A DNA stretch of 14,617 nucleotides from an uncultured Bacilli bacterium (GCA_934131005.1 CAKOYV010000021.1:1-14617); one strand, 5' to 3'; counted from the stretch's first letter, positions 7,918-14,542 are shown. The notes: generated by a model not told the origin, from the letters alone. Made by a program: numbers and translations.

Positions 7918-8244
7918 ATGGGTGGAGGATATTTAGTTCCTGCAAATGCTAAAAGAGGAACATTAATATTTAATATATTTAGACCATTTGATTTAATATT
8001 ATTTGGAACAGGGATAGCAATATCAACAGTATTACTGTTATTGGTAGATACTAGTAATTTAGTACAAACTCTAATAGCACTAACACCAGCTTGTATAACA
8101 GGAATGCTGGTATTCCCAATACCAAATTATCATAATACATTATGTGCCTTACAAAGTATGAATAGATTTTATACTGAAAGAAGAAAATATGTATGGAAAG
8201 GCTGGTGTTTCTATGAACAATTCAAAGACACAGACAAAAAGTAA
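7918..8244 (+). CDS. PrgI/VirB3-like membrane protein
   Basis: This small protein of 108 residues has two adjacent membrane helices (about 24-43 and 48-67) and a basic C-terminal tail. The pattern VPANAKRGTLIFNIFRPFDL, two helices, then NRFYTERRKYVWKGW resembles PrgI-family proteins of Gram-positive conjugation loci, the counterparts of VirB3. These sit in the membrane and anchor VirB4. The assignment is strengthened by position: in such loci PrgI is encoded directly before VirB4, and here it overlaps the VirB4 N-terminal gene. AAGGAG (7901-7906) precedes the ATG by 11 bases. The sequence is too short for a certain family call, and a TcpE-like protein is the alternative. Confidence 0.72.
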   Translation: MGGGYLVPANAKRGTLIFNIFRPFDLILFGTGIAISTVLLLLVDTSNLVQTLIALTPACITGMLVFPIPNYHNTLCALQSMNRFYTERRKYVWKGWCFYEQFKDTDKK

Positions 8245-8776
8245 TAGCAAATACACAGAAGATTGGACTCCTATTAAAGCTATTGAAAATGGTATGATAA
8301 TTTTGAATAATAAAAATAGAGTAACTGGTGTAAAAATTAGACCAAGAAATATTTTTATCCTAGATGGACAAACACAAGAAAATACAATTATTGCTCTAAA
8401 AAATTTCTATAATACTGTAGATTTTGACTTTTGGCTAATATCAGCAGATAGACCAGTTGATATAAGTGGATATCTTGCAAGATTACATCTTTTATATAAC
8501 CAAACAACTAATCCTGCCGTTAGAAAACTAATTAATCAAGATATAATGAAAGCCAATGATTTTATGGATAATAATGTAACTGACACAGAATACTACATAT
8601 TATTTAAAGAAAAAAATATGGATTTAATTCAAAAAAGATTAAGAACAATAATAACAGGACTAGCTAACTGCGGACTAGATAGTGCTCAAACATCAAATGA
8701 AGATTTAAGAGTTATAATAGATAATTTCCTAAATGGAGGAATGAGAACAGAATTTGGAACGGTGGTGGCACAATGA
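8213..8776 (+). CDS. VirB4/TraE N-terminal domain as a separate protein
   Basis: This protein of 187 residues starts with a charged tail followed by DWTPIKAIENGMIIL, the opening typical of Gram-positive VirB4/TraE ATPases, in which a pikdI.dGiiil pattern begins the N-terminal domain. It contains no nucleotide-binding motif. The ATG at 8213 is preferred over an in-frame ATG at 8189 because it gives the family-like N-terminus and the smaller overlap (32 bases) with the PrgI-like gene; its ribosome binding site (GGTG) is weak, so coupling is likely. It ends in a TGA that overlaps the next start as ATGA. Together with the next protein it makes about 780 residues, the size of one intact VirB4. The pair most likely acts as a two-chain ATPase whose N-terminal chain contacts the PrgI-like protein. 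Confidence 0.82.
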   Translation: MNNSKTQTKSNSKYTEDWTPIKAIENGMIILNNKNRVTGVKIRPRNIFILDGQTQENTIIALKNFYNTVDFDFWLISADRPVDISGYLARLHLLYNQTTNPAVRKLINQDIMKANDFMDNNVTDTEYYILFKEKNMDLIQKRLRTIITGLANCGLDSAQTSNEDLRVIIDNFLNGGMRTEFGTVVAQ

Positions 8777-10557
8777 TGTTTAAAAGTGAAATAGCTCCAA
8801 AAGGCATTGAATGGCATTCAGCCGATTTCATCATGAGCGATAAGCATTGTACAGTTTTAACAGTAATATCATATCCAAGATATATAGGACCAGGTTATTT
8901 ATCTAATTTAACTAATATGTCAGGAATAAAAATGGTTATCAAACATTCACCATTACCATATTCAGTTTTGGCTAAAATGTTAAATAAAGAAGTAGCCGAT
9001 TTAAAAGCAAAGTATCAACAAGAAAAAGATATAACTATTCAAGAAAGAATCAGACAAGACGTAGACAGTTTAGAATACTATATTCAACAATTTACAGCCA
9101 GTCAAACTAAAACTTTTGATTTTCAAATGCATATCTTAGTATCAGCCGATTCTAAAGACCAATTAGATAACAAAAAATTGAATCTAAGAAATTACCTAGA
9201 TGCTATGGGAATGCGAGCAATACCATTAAGATTTGAACAAGAAAGAGTCTTTAAATCTATGTTACCAATCTTTGAAAAACAAGAAATAGAAGAAAGAATA
9301 GGAACTCCAATGCCATCATCTACAATGGCAGCAATGTATCCGTTTATCTTTGATAGCATCAAAGATGAAGGACTATCAACATTATTAGGTGTTGATTTCT
9401 CTGGTGGTGTAGTATTATTTAACCAATTTTTATATCAAATCAAAAAAGAAAGTAACAGAAATAATGCTAACATGATAATATTAGGAACATCAGGTTCAGG
9501 AAAAAGTACAGCAGCTAAATTAATGCTAAGAAGTCATATTAGAAATAATTATCAAATTGTATCTATCGATCCAGAAGGTGAAATAAGCAACATGACTGAA
9601 ATGTATGGTGGACAAGTAGTAAATCTAGGAAAAGGTGGAGCTTACGGTCTAATAAATCCATTAGAAATAATTGTAGATGCCGATGAAGAAGATATAAAAC
9701 GAGGTCTAGGATACACCGTCTTAAACACTACAATTCAAAATTTAAAAGCTTTCATGAAATACTATTCACCAGATATTGAAGATGACGTTTTAAACATGTT
9801 TAGTGAAGTAGTACAAGATACTTATGCAAGATTTGGTATCAATTTTAATAGTGACTTTAGTAAATATGCATCCAAAGATTTCCCTATAATGCAAGATGTA
9901 TATGCAACAATAGTAGGAAGATTAAGATCAATGACTGAAAAAACACGTGAAAGAGATATCATGGAAAGACTTGAAATAAAGATAAGACCGTTCACAAGAG
10001 AATTAAAATATTATTTTAATGGCCATACAAGTATTAATGCTGATGGAGATTTTCTAGTATTTAACATAAAAGAATTAATGAATAGTGATGCAAACATAAG
10101 AAATGCTCTATTATTTAACGTTCTAAAATATGCTTGGGGTCTATGTTTAAATCCAAATGTTAATACAATTTTATCTGTAGATGAAGCTCACGTATTATTA
10201 AGTGCTAAAAATACTTTAGGAGCAGAATTCCTAGCTCAAGTACAAAGAAGAGCACGTAAATATAATACTGGAACAATAATTATAACTCAACAACCAAGTG
10301 ATTTTGTTGGTGAAGATATCTTAGTTCATGGTAAAGCAATCTTTGATAACTCATCATATTATTTAATAATGGGTTTAAAGAAACAATCTGTTGATGATTT
10401 ATCAATGTTAGTTGATTTAAATGATAACGAAAGAGAAAGTATCAAAAGATACAACCAAGGAGATGCATTATTTGTTTGTGGAAGTAGAAGAATGCAGATT
10501 AACGTAGTAGTAAGTGAAAGTGAATTAGAATCCTTTGGAGCAGGAGGAGGTCTATAA
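8773..10557 (+). CDS. VirB4/TraE ATPase domain protein
   Basis: This 594-residue protein carries the rest of VirB4. It begins with IAPKGIEW and VLTVISYPRYIGPGYL, the segment that normally follows the N-terminal domain in one chain. It then has the Walker A GTSGSGKST (238-246), a post-Walker A IDPEGE (265-270), the Walker B ILSVDEAH (466-473, Asp470/Glu471), and the arginine-rich QRRARKYNTG with TQQPSDF. VirB4 ATPases energise assembly and transport in T4SSs from the cytoplasmic face of the membrane. The ATG overlaps the preceding stop, and GGTGGTGG (8761-8768) lies four bases upstream. The clean overlap and intact motifs argue for a functional split rather than a broken gene. A family ending in Gly-rich GAGGGL is not informative. 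Confidence 0.93.
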   Translation: MMFKSEIAPKGIEWHSADFIMSDKHCTVLTVISYPRYIGPGYLSNLTNMSGIKMVIKHSPLPYSVLAKMLNKEVADLKAKYQQEKDITIQERIRQDVDSLEYYIQQFTASQTKTFDFQMHILVSADSKDQLDNKKLNLRNYLDAMGMRAIPLRFEQERVFKSMLPIFEKQEIEERIGTPMPSSTMAAMYPFIFDSIKDEGLSTLLGVDFSGGVVLFNQFLYQIKKESNRNNANMIILGTSGSGKSTAAKLMLRSHIRNNYQIVSIDPEGEISNMTEMYGGQVVNLGKGGAYGLINPLEIIVDADEEDIKRGLGYTVLNTTIQNLKAFMKYYSPDIEDDVLNMFSEVVQDTYARFGINFNSDFSKYASKDFPIMQDVYATIVGRLRSMTEKTRERDIMERLEIKIRPFTRELKYYFNGHTSINADGDFLVFNIKELMNSDANIRNALLFNVLKYAWGLCLNPNVNTILSVDEAHVLLSAKNTLGAEFLAQVQRRARKYNTGTIIITQQPSDFVGEDILVHGKAIFDNSSYYLIMGLKKQSVDDLSMLVDLNDNERESIKRYNQGDALFVCGSRRMQINVVVSESELESFGAGGGL

Positions 10558-10586
10558 TTCGCTTTTCTAATTGGTGGTGGTTTTAA

Positions 10587-12086
10587 ATGTTTGATAGAGC
10601 AAAAGATACAGCTAGTTCCTTAGCCAAGAAGAAAATGATAGGAATCATAATAGGTGCTATAACAGGAGGCGGATGTCTCCTGCCACTAATAATAGGGGTT
10701 GCAGTTTTAATAGGAATATTAGCAGCCCTAGGCATCGTAAAAACAGATTCTGATTCAGTTTCTGCAGCTGATGGAACGTGTAGTTACACTGTTAATGGAG
10801 AAGCAGTTTCTGATGTAAAAGTTAGATTAATGAATTGTGAGGGAACAGCACCTGTAGAAAATGAAGAATTAATAGATTTTGAAACTTATATAACAGGGGT
10901 AGTGTATCAAGAATCAGGTGATAATGCTTATGAGGCATTAAAAGCCCAAGCTGTTGCAGCAAGAAGTTATGCTTTAACAAGGCCAAAAGAAATGGGAAAA
11001 TCATCAGGAGTAACATTAAAAAAAGATAATGGTCAGTGGATATTATCTATAAGAAGTTGTACTAACGATCAGGCTTTTTGTCATCCGGATAAAGGTTGTT
11101 GGTCTAATTCTTGTGGTGGTGATGCACAAAGTACATGTAATAAGGGAAATGCTTCCAAAGCTCCAGTATCCCAAAGAACAATTCATTCGGGAGTAGACAA
11201 GAGCAAAACTTGGAGTAGAGATCCTCTAGCAGAAGATAATAAAGTTAGACAAGCAGTAGAAGAAACAAAAGGACAAGTATTATTAAATACTAAAGGAGAA
11301 ATTGTAGTAACAGAATTTAAAGATGCTGAGCAAAAAAATTGGAACTCTCTTGCTAAGCAAGGGAAAGATTATTTTGAAATATTAATGAATCAATATGGCA
11401 GTAAAAATGCATCCAAAGTGGAAGCTAATTGTTCTAGTGATAGTAGTGGGGACTCATCTATTGATGATGCAGATGTAGAGAAAATTACCAACTTAAATCA
11501 AAAGGATGCTTGGAAATTATTAATAAATAAAAGCACAAGTGAGGAAAGACCGTATATTAGTGAATCTGCAGTGTCAAAATTCATGACACAAGTAAAGGTT
11601 CCAATAAGAACTTGGAAAAGTGGTAAAGGTCATAACCCACGAACTGACACAGTCAAAAAAGAAGTAACAATAACAGTTAATAAAGGGTTAGCACCTTTAT
11701 GGAAAGCCTTCTATAATGATGTATACAATAATGCTCCAGATTTTGTTATTAGATCTATGGATGGATGTTATGTATACAAAATGACTGGGCCAACACCTTC
11801 AGCCCATGCCTATGGAGCCGCTTGTGATATTAATGCTTCCACCAATGGAAATGAATTAGGCGTAACTTCATATAGTAAAGAAAAATGGAGCAAGTTACCC
11901 GAAACAAGAGCAAAATATGAAGTTGTTTATAAAGGATCAAAAATTGTTGAAATTGCCCATAAATATACATTAATCAATGGTAGTGATTGGCGTAGTTCCA
12001 ACGACGCCATGCACTTTAGTTATATCAGAGATTATTCAAGGGCTTATGCCAAAAAGTGTAAAGGAAAGGTAACGTGTCCATCATAA
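10587..12086 (+). CDS. Membrane-anchored SpoIID-domain + M15 peptidase fusion (wall hydrolase)
   Basis: This 499-residue protein has one N-terminal membrane helix region (about 18-52), with the rest probably outside. Residues about 75-275 form a SpoIID/LytB-type domain: YITGVVYQESGDNAYEALKA and QAVAARSYAL hold the likely catalytic Glu109 of this lytic transglycosylase family, and AVEETKGQVL (223-232) is a later family motif. Residues about 300-485 form an M15-type (VanY/CwlK-like) metallopeptidase with SAHAYGAACD (405-414; His407, Asp414) and DAMHF (473-477; His476) as zinc ligands. SpoIID enzymes cut glycan strands and M15 enzymes cut stem peptides, so the fusion could open the wall completely. 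By position it is the VirB1-like hydrolase of the secretion operon. Gram-positive T4SSs usually use SLT-NlpC/P60 fusions for this. Start: GGTGGTGG (10573-10580) six bases upstream. Confidence 0.88.
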   Translation: MFDRAKDTASSLAKKKMIGIIIGAITGGGCLLPLIIGVAVLIGILAALGIVKTDSDSVSAADGTCSYTVNGEAVSDVKVRLMNCEGTAPVENEELIDFETYITGVVYQESGDNAYEALKAQAVAARSYALTRPKEMGKSSGVTLKKDNGQWILSIRSCTNDQAFCHPDKGCWSNSCGGDAQSTCNKGNASKAPVSQRTIHSGVDKSKTWSRDPLAEDNKVRQAVEETKGQVLLNTKGEIVVTEFKDAEQKNWNSLAKQGKDYFEILMNQYGSKNASKVEANCSSDSSGDSSIDDADVEKITNLNQKDAWKLLINKSTSEERPYISESAVSKFMTQVKVPIRTWKSGKGHNPRTDTVKKEVTITVNKGLAPLWKAFYNDVYNNAPDFVIRSMDGCYVYKMTGPTPSAHAYGAACDINASTNGNELGVTSYSKEKWSKLPETRAKYEVVYKGSKIVEIAHKYTLINGSDWRSSNDAMHFSYIRDYSRAYAKKCKGKVTCPS

Positions 12087-12099
12087 CGAGGTGATATAT

Positions 12100-12858
12100 T
12101 TGAATAAAAACGATTTGAAAACACTAGTACATTTATTGATTTTATTTGCTATATTAGCGTTAATAGCGTTTGGAATTTCAATATTTGAAAATAAAAATAT
12201 GAAATTAAATGGAAGTGTAATAGTTGATAATAACCTTTTTTTAGAATATAAGCAAAAAGAATGGAAGAATTTACAATCAATTGATAATATTGAAATGGAA
12301 AAATTTGATATTTATAACAAAAATTCTTATGCTGGACAATATAAAATCACAGAAACTAATGGTAGAAATTATTTCTTTGATGATAATTATGAAAGCGTAG
12401 ATATTTCTTCACCATATATAGCGTTCAGTAATAAAAGTAGCATGGCAATAAAAAAATGTAAAAAAGTTAAATTTAGCAACGAAGATTATAACGAAGTAGC
12501 TAAATATTTAAAAAAGATTAATATTTCATATTCTGGAGAATATAATACCAAAGAAAAGTATGAAACAAATCTAAATAATAATAATAAAAAAGATTATATA
12601 TATATAGTATCAAATCAATTATATAGTGATGACAATATATTATATTTAGTTTTTGCCAAAATTGATAATAAATACATAGAAATTGACAATCAAATCAATA
12701 AAACAAATTTAACAAATTACGAAGTGGGCTGGATACTAAATACTTCATCTAATAATTATAGTGATATTCTACTTAGTTATACAAAATTTGAATCAAATGA
12801 ATATTATTTATATAGATTTAATAAAGGAAAATATGCAAAACTTCTACCAGAAGAATAA
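12100..12858 (+). CDS. Unrecognised membrane-anchored exported protein, last gene of the operon
   Basis: I do not recognise this 252-residue protein. The TTG at 12100 is chosen as start because GAGGTGA (12088-12094) lies five bases before it; a GTG at 12091 sits inside that ribosome binding site. One membrane helix (about 8-27) is followed by an Asn/Tyr/Lys-rich, probably extracellular domain with many short beta-strand-like stretches. Two spots, NNNNKKDYIYI and SNNYSDILLSY, resemble degenerate FG-GAP/VCBS-type metal-binding loops, but the similarity is slight. It begins 13 bases after the SpoIID-M15 gene and is followed by a terminator, so it belongs to the operon. A VirB8-like assembly role is conceivable, but nothing in the sequence shows it. 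Confidence 0.7.
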   Translation: MNKNDLKTLVHLLILFAILALIAFGISIFENKNMKLNGSVIVDNNLFLEYKQKEWKNLQSIDNIEMEKFDIYNKNSYAGQYKITETNGRNYFFDDNYESVDISSPYIAFSNKSSMAIKKCKKVKFSNEDYNEVAKYLKKINISYSGEYNTKEKYETNLNNNNKKDYIYIVSNQLYSDDNILYLVFAKIDNKYIEIDNQINKTNLTNYEVGWILNTSSNNYSDILLSYTKFESNEYYLYRFNKGKYAKLLPEE

Positions 12859-12870
12859 AAAAATTACCTA

Positions 12871-12896
12871 GGCATTTCAAATTGAAATGTCTTTTT
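12871..12896 (+). terminator. Terminator of the T4SS-like operon
   Basis: The stem GGCATTTCA/TTGAAATGTC (12871-12891, one G-T pair) is followed directly by CTTTTT. It lies 13 bases after the last gene and closes the operon. Confidence 0.8.
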
Positions 12897-12929
12897 AGTG
12901 GTAACGCACTCACAATATTTGAAAAAATC

Positions 12930-12938
12930 CATAAAATA
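12930..12938 (+). promoter_or_regulatory. Possible sporulation-sigma -10 upstream of the yjcZ-like pair
   Basis: CATAAAATA matches the CATAnnnTA -10 pattern used by the mother-cell sigma factors E and K of Bacilli. It lies 38 bases before the first mini-gene. A CACA (12911-12914) 15 bases upstream could serve as a sigma-K-like -35. The match is short and the DNA AT-rich. Confidence 0.3.
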
Positions 12939-12967
12939 ATGTGAATAGAAAAAAAGGGGGGATACTA

Positions 12968-13048
12968 ATGAGTAATTATGGATCTTCTGCAGCCATTGTT
13001 CTAGTATTATTTATTCTACTTATAATTATACTAGGTGCATGGATATAA
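12968..13048 (+). CDS. YjcZ-like mini membrane protein (26 aa)
   Basis: This small gene of 26 residues begins MSNYGSSAAIVLVLFI and continues with LLIIILGAWI. A short Gly/Ser head followed by one hydrophobic helix ending GAW matches the YjcZ-type sporulation proteins annotated in Bacilli and Clostridia. A strong purine-rich AAGGGGGGAT (12954-12963) lies five bases before the ATG. It is separated from the secretion operon by a terminator and from the next mini-gene by 20 bases. The family is linked to spores by expression in Bacillus; its molecular role is not established as far as I know. Such proteins are easily missed in automatic annotation. Confidence 0.75.
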   Translation: MSNYGSSAAIVLVLFILLIIILGAWI

Positions 13049-13068
13049 TATTAAGGAGGTGAAAAAAT

Positions 13069-13194
13069 ATGTCTTCTAATTCTTGCAATAATCCTTGTAG
13101 TACACCAACAACATGTGGAAGTGGTAATGGCTTCCTAATCATAGTAGTATTATATATATTATTAGCAATTATATTAGGATCATGTTTTTTTTAA
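13069..13194 (+). CDS. Second YjcZ-like mini membrane protein with Cys-rich head (41 aa)
   Basis: The 41-residue product starts MSSNSCNNPCSTPTTCGSGN, then has one hydrophobic helix (about 22-38) ending GSCFF. The layout, a small polar head and a single C-terminal helix, matches its neighbour, and the GNGFLIIVVLYILLAIILG helix is YjcZ-like. It has four Cys in total: three in the head (C6, C10, C16) and one at the end (C39), which could crosslink or bind metal. AAGGAGGTG (13053-13061) seven bases upstream is an ideal ribosome binding site and supports real translation. It is cotranscribed with the preceding mini-gene and ends 7 bases before a terminator hairpin. Confidence 0.7.
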   Translation: MSSNSCNNPCSTPTTCGSGNGFLIIVVLYILLAIILGSCFF

Positions 13195-13200
13195 AAAATT

Positions 13201-13225
13201 GAGATAACTTAGGTTATCTCCTTTT
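13201..13225 (+). terminator. Terminator after the yjcZ-like pair
   Basis: An 8-bp perfect stem GAGATAAC/GTTATCTC (13201-13208 with 13213-13220), a four-base loop and then CTTTT. It closes a two-gene unit of mini-proteins. Confidence 0.8.
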
Positions 13226-13230
13226 AATAG

Positions 13231-13265
13231 AAAAGTAACTAAAAAGTAAAAAAAGTAACTAAAAA
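13231..13265. repeat. Tandem direct repeat AAAAGTAACTAAAAA
   Basis: The 15-mer AAAAGTAACTAAAAA occurs at 13231-13245 and again at 13251-13265, a 20-base period or about two helical turns. A third AGTAA falls between them (13245-13249). It could be a binding array for the XRE regulator encoded downstream. Confidence 0.6.
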
Positions 13266-13293
13266 AGCTTGCAAAAAGAAACAAATTATGGCA

Positions 13294-13376
13294 TACTATT
13301 ACTTGTTAGTTTAATTTAATTAAAAAGGCCTTTAAAATTAATTAAATATTACATTAACGAATAGTAATTAATAGTA
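13294..13376. promoter_or_regulatory. Candidate operator/promoter region of the XRE gene
   Basis: The heptamer AATAGTA occurs at 13360-13366 and 13370-13376, ten bases apart, and inverted (TACTATT) at 13294-13300. The inverted copy and the first direct copy are symmetric about the AAAGGCCTTT palindrome centred near 13328, so the region is an imperfect palindrome of about 73 bases. A possible promoter is TTACAT (13349-13354), 17 bases, then TAGTAT (13372-13377), overlapping two heptamers. This layout suits autoregulation by the XRE protein. Confidence 0.45.
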
Positions 13377-13398
13377 TATATAAGTGAGGTAATAAAAG

Positions 13399-13752
13399 AT
13401 GTTAATTGGAAAAAGAATTAAAGATATGAGATTAGAAAAGGGTATGAGTCAACAAGAACTAGGTGATATGATTGGTGTAACTAAAGTTTCTATATGTGGA
13501 TATGAAAATGGAACAAGAACTCCAAGTTTAGAAACATTTTGTATACTAGCAGATATTTTTGAAACAACAACAGATTATTTATTAGGTAGAGAAGTACCAG
13601 TAGTAACAGAAGATGGTAGCGAATACATAGGAGCTATTTCTAAAGATGATATAGATATTATTAATGAAATAAGACATTATCCAAATCTATATGCTAAATT
13701 AATTAAAGATGTTAAGAGATATGTAAGTTTAATTGTCAAAAAAATGAGATAA
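13399..13752 (+). CDS. XRE-family transcriptional regulator
   Basis: The 117-residue protein has a Cro/C1-type helix-turn-helix in residues 4-63 (IGKRIKDMRLEKGMSQQELG, then VTKVSICGYENGTRTPSLET, ending TDYLLGRE). This is the standard DNA-binding domain of XRE regulators. The C-terminal 50 residues have no recognised sensor; they are helical and end in a basic RYVSLIVKKMR. GTGAGGTAA precedes the ATG with proper spacing. It stands alone between terminators, so it probably regulates itself through the upstream repeats. It might also control the neighbouring mini-genes, the lipoprotein or the secretion operon. That part is inference. Confidence 0.9.
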   Translation: MLIGKRIKDMRLEKGMSQQELGDMIGVTKVSICGYENGTRTPSLETFCILADIFETTTDYLLGREVPVVTEDGSEYIGAISKDDIDIINEIRHYPNLYAKLIKDVKRYVSLIVKKMR

Positions 13753-13781
13753 TAAGTACTAAAAATGCTTATTATTTTTTT
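13749..13781 (+). terminator. Terminator of the XRE gene
   Basis: A 9-bp stem, ATAATAAGT with GCTTATTAT including one T-G pair (13749-13757 and 13767-13775), is followed by a run of seven Ts. Confidence 0.75.
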
Positions 13782-13864
13782 ATAATAAATTTTAAAATTT
13801 CCAAAAATTGTTAATTTTAATATAATTAAATTTGGGTATATTAATTAATGATTGGAGGGAAGAG

Positions 13865-14515
13865 ATGAAAAAATTATTAATAGGTTTAAGTGTTTTACTA
13901 TTAGTATCAGGATGTGGTGAGAAAAAAGAAACTCTAACATGTACATCAAAAAGTACCACTAATGGCATGACAACAGATACAAAATATGATATAGAATATG
14001 AAAAAGATAAAGTTAAATATGTAACTATAACTTATGATTACAATCAAGATAATACAAATACTAACAATACAACGGACACAACAACTAATGATACAGATGG
14101 AACAAACGCTACAGAAAATGGTAAAACTAGTACCAACAAAACAGATGGAGTAGATGCCGATACTGATGGTATAACAAAAGATAAAGACATAAAAACTAAT
14201 GATAATAAAACAGAATCAAATGAAGTTATTGATGGTGCTGTAGGAGATACTATAGATGGTACCGTAGATGGCGTAACTAATACAATTTTAGATATAGCTG
14301 GCATTAAAAAGACCTATGAAAATCAAGTAAGTACTTATAAAGATATCAAAGGTTTTAGCTATAAGGTTGATATTGATAATGATGGAGAATATAAAATGAT
14401 ATATAAAATTGATATGGATAAAATAAGTGATTCTGATTTAAGTAGATTCAACATTGACAGAAATTTAAATACAACAAAATCTAATTATGAAGATGCTGGA
14501 TATACTTGCAAATAA
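13865..14515 (+). CDS. Lipoprotein with Thr/Asn/Asp-rich linker and YehR/DUF1307-like core
   Basis: The ATG at 13865 is chosen because GGAGGG (13854-13859) is five bases upstream and the product opens with a lipoprotein signal; a TTG at 13832 would spoil it. The lipobox is VSGC with Cys17 as the lipidated residue, so the 216-residue protein should sit on the outer face of the membrane. Residues 23-57 and 140-216 look like two halves of one domain: TCTSKS...YDIEYEKDKV, then YKDIKGFSYKVDI, KIDMDKI and YEDAGYTCK. This resembles small DUF1307/YehR-type lipoproteins, whose role is unknown. Between the halves, residues 58-140 are low complexity, very rich in Thr, Asn and Asp. The gene is monocistronic, between two terminators. 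Confidence 0.82.
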   Translation: MKKLLIGLSVLLLVSGCGEKKETLTCTSKSTTNGMTTDTKYDIEYEKDKVKYVTITYDYNQDNTNTNNTTDTTTNDTDGTNATENGKTSTNKTDGVDADTDGITKDKDIKTNDNKTESNEVIDGAVGDTIDGTVDGVTNTILDIAGIKKTYENQVSTYKDIKGFSYKVDIDNDGEYKMIYKIDMDKISDSDLSRFNIDRNLNTTKSNYEDAGYTCK

Positions 14516-14541
14516 AAAGACTACCAAATTAGTAGTCTTTT
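14515..14541 (+). terminator. First terminator after the lipoprotein gene
   Basis: A perfect 10-bp stem AAAAGACTAC/GTAGTCTTTT with a seven-base loop (14525-14531). It begins on the last base of the stop codon. The A-run on the left and T-run on the right could make it work in both directions. Confidence 0.85.
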
Positions 14542-14542
14542 C

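Noticed and set aside
8773..8776. Frameshift or pseudogene reading of the split VirB4
   Set aside because: The ATGA overlap, a site upstream of the second start and intact motifs in both parts fit two real genes better.
13231..13265. CRISPR-like array
   Set aside because: Only two copies of a 15-base A-rich repeat with a five-base gap; no spacers of proper length and no cas genes.
13289..13315. Eight-codon ATG frame before the XRE gene as a leader peptide
   Set aside because: No ribosome binding site, and the region is better explained by operator repeats.
14044..14304. Minus-strand frame opposite the lipoprotein linker
   Set aside because: Its Val/Ser-rich sequence is the reverse reading of Thr/Asp codons and looks like no protein.
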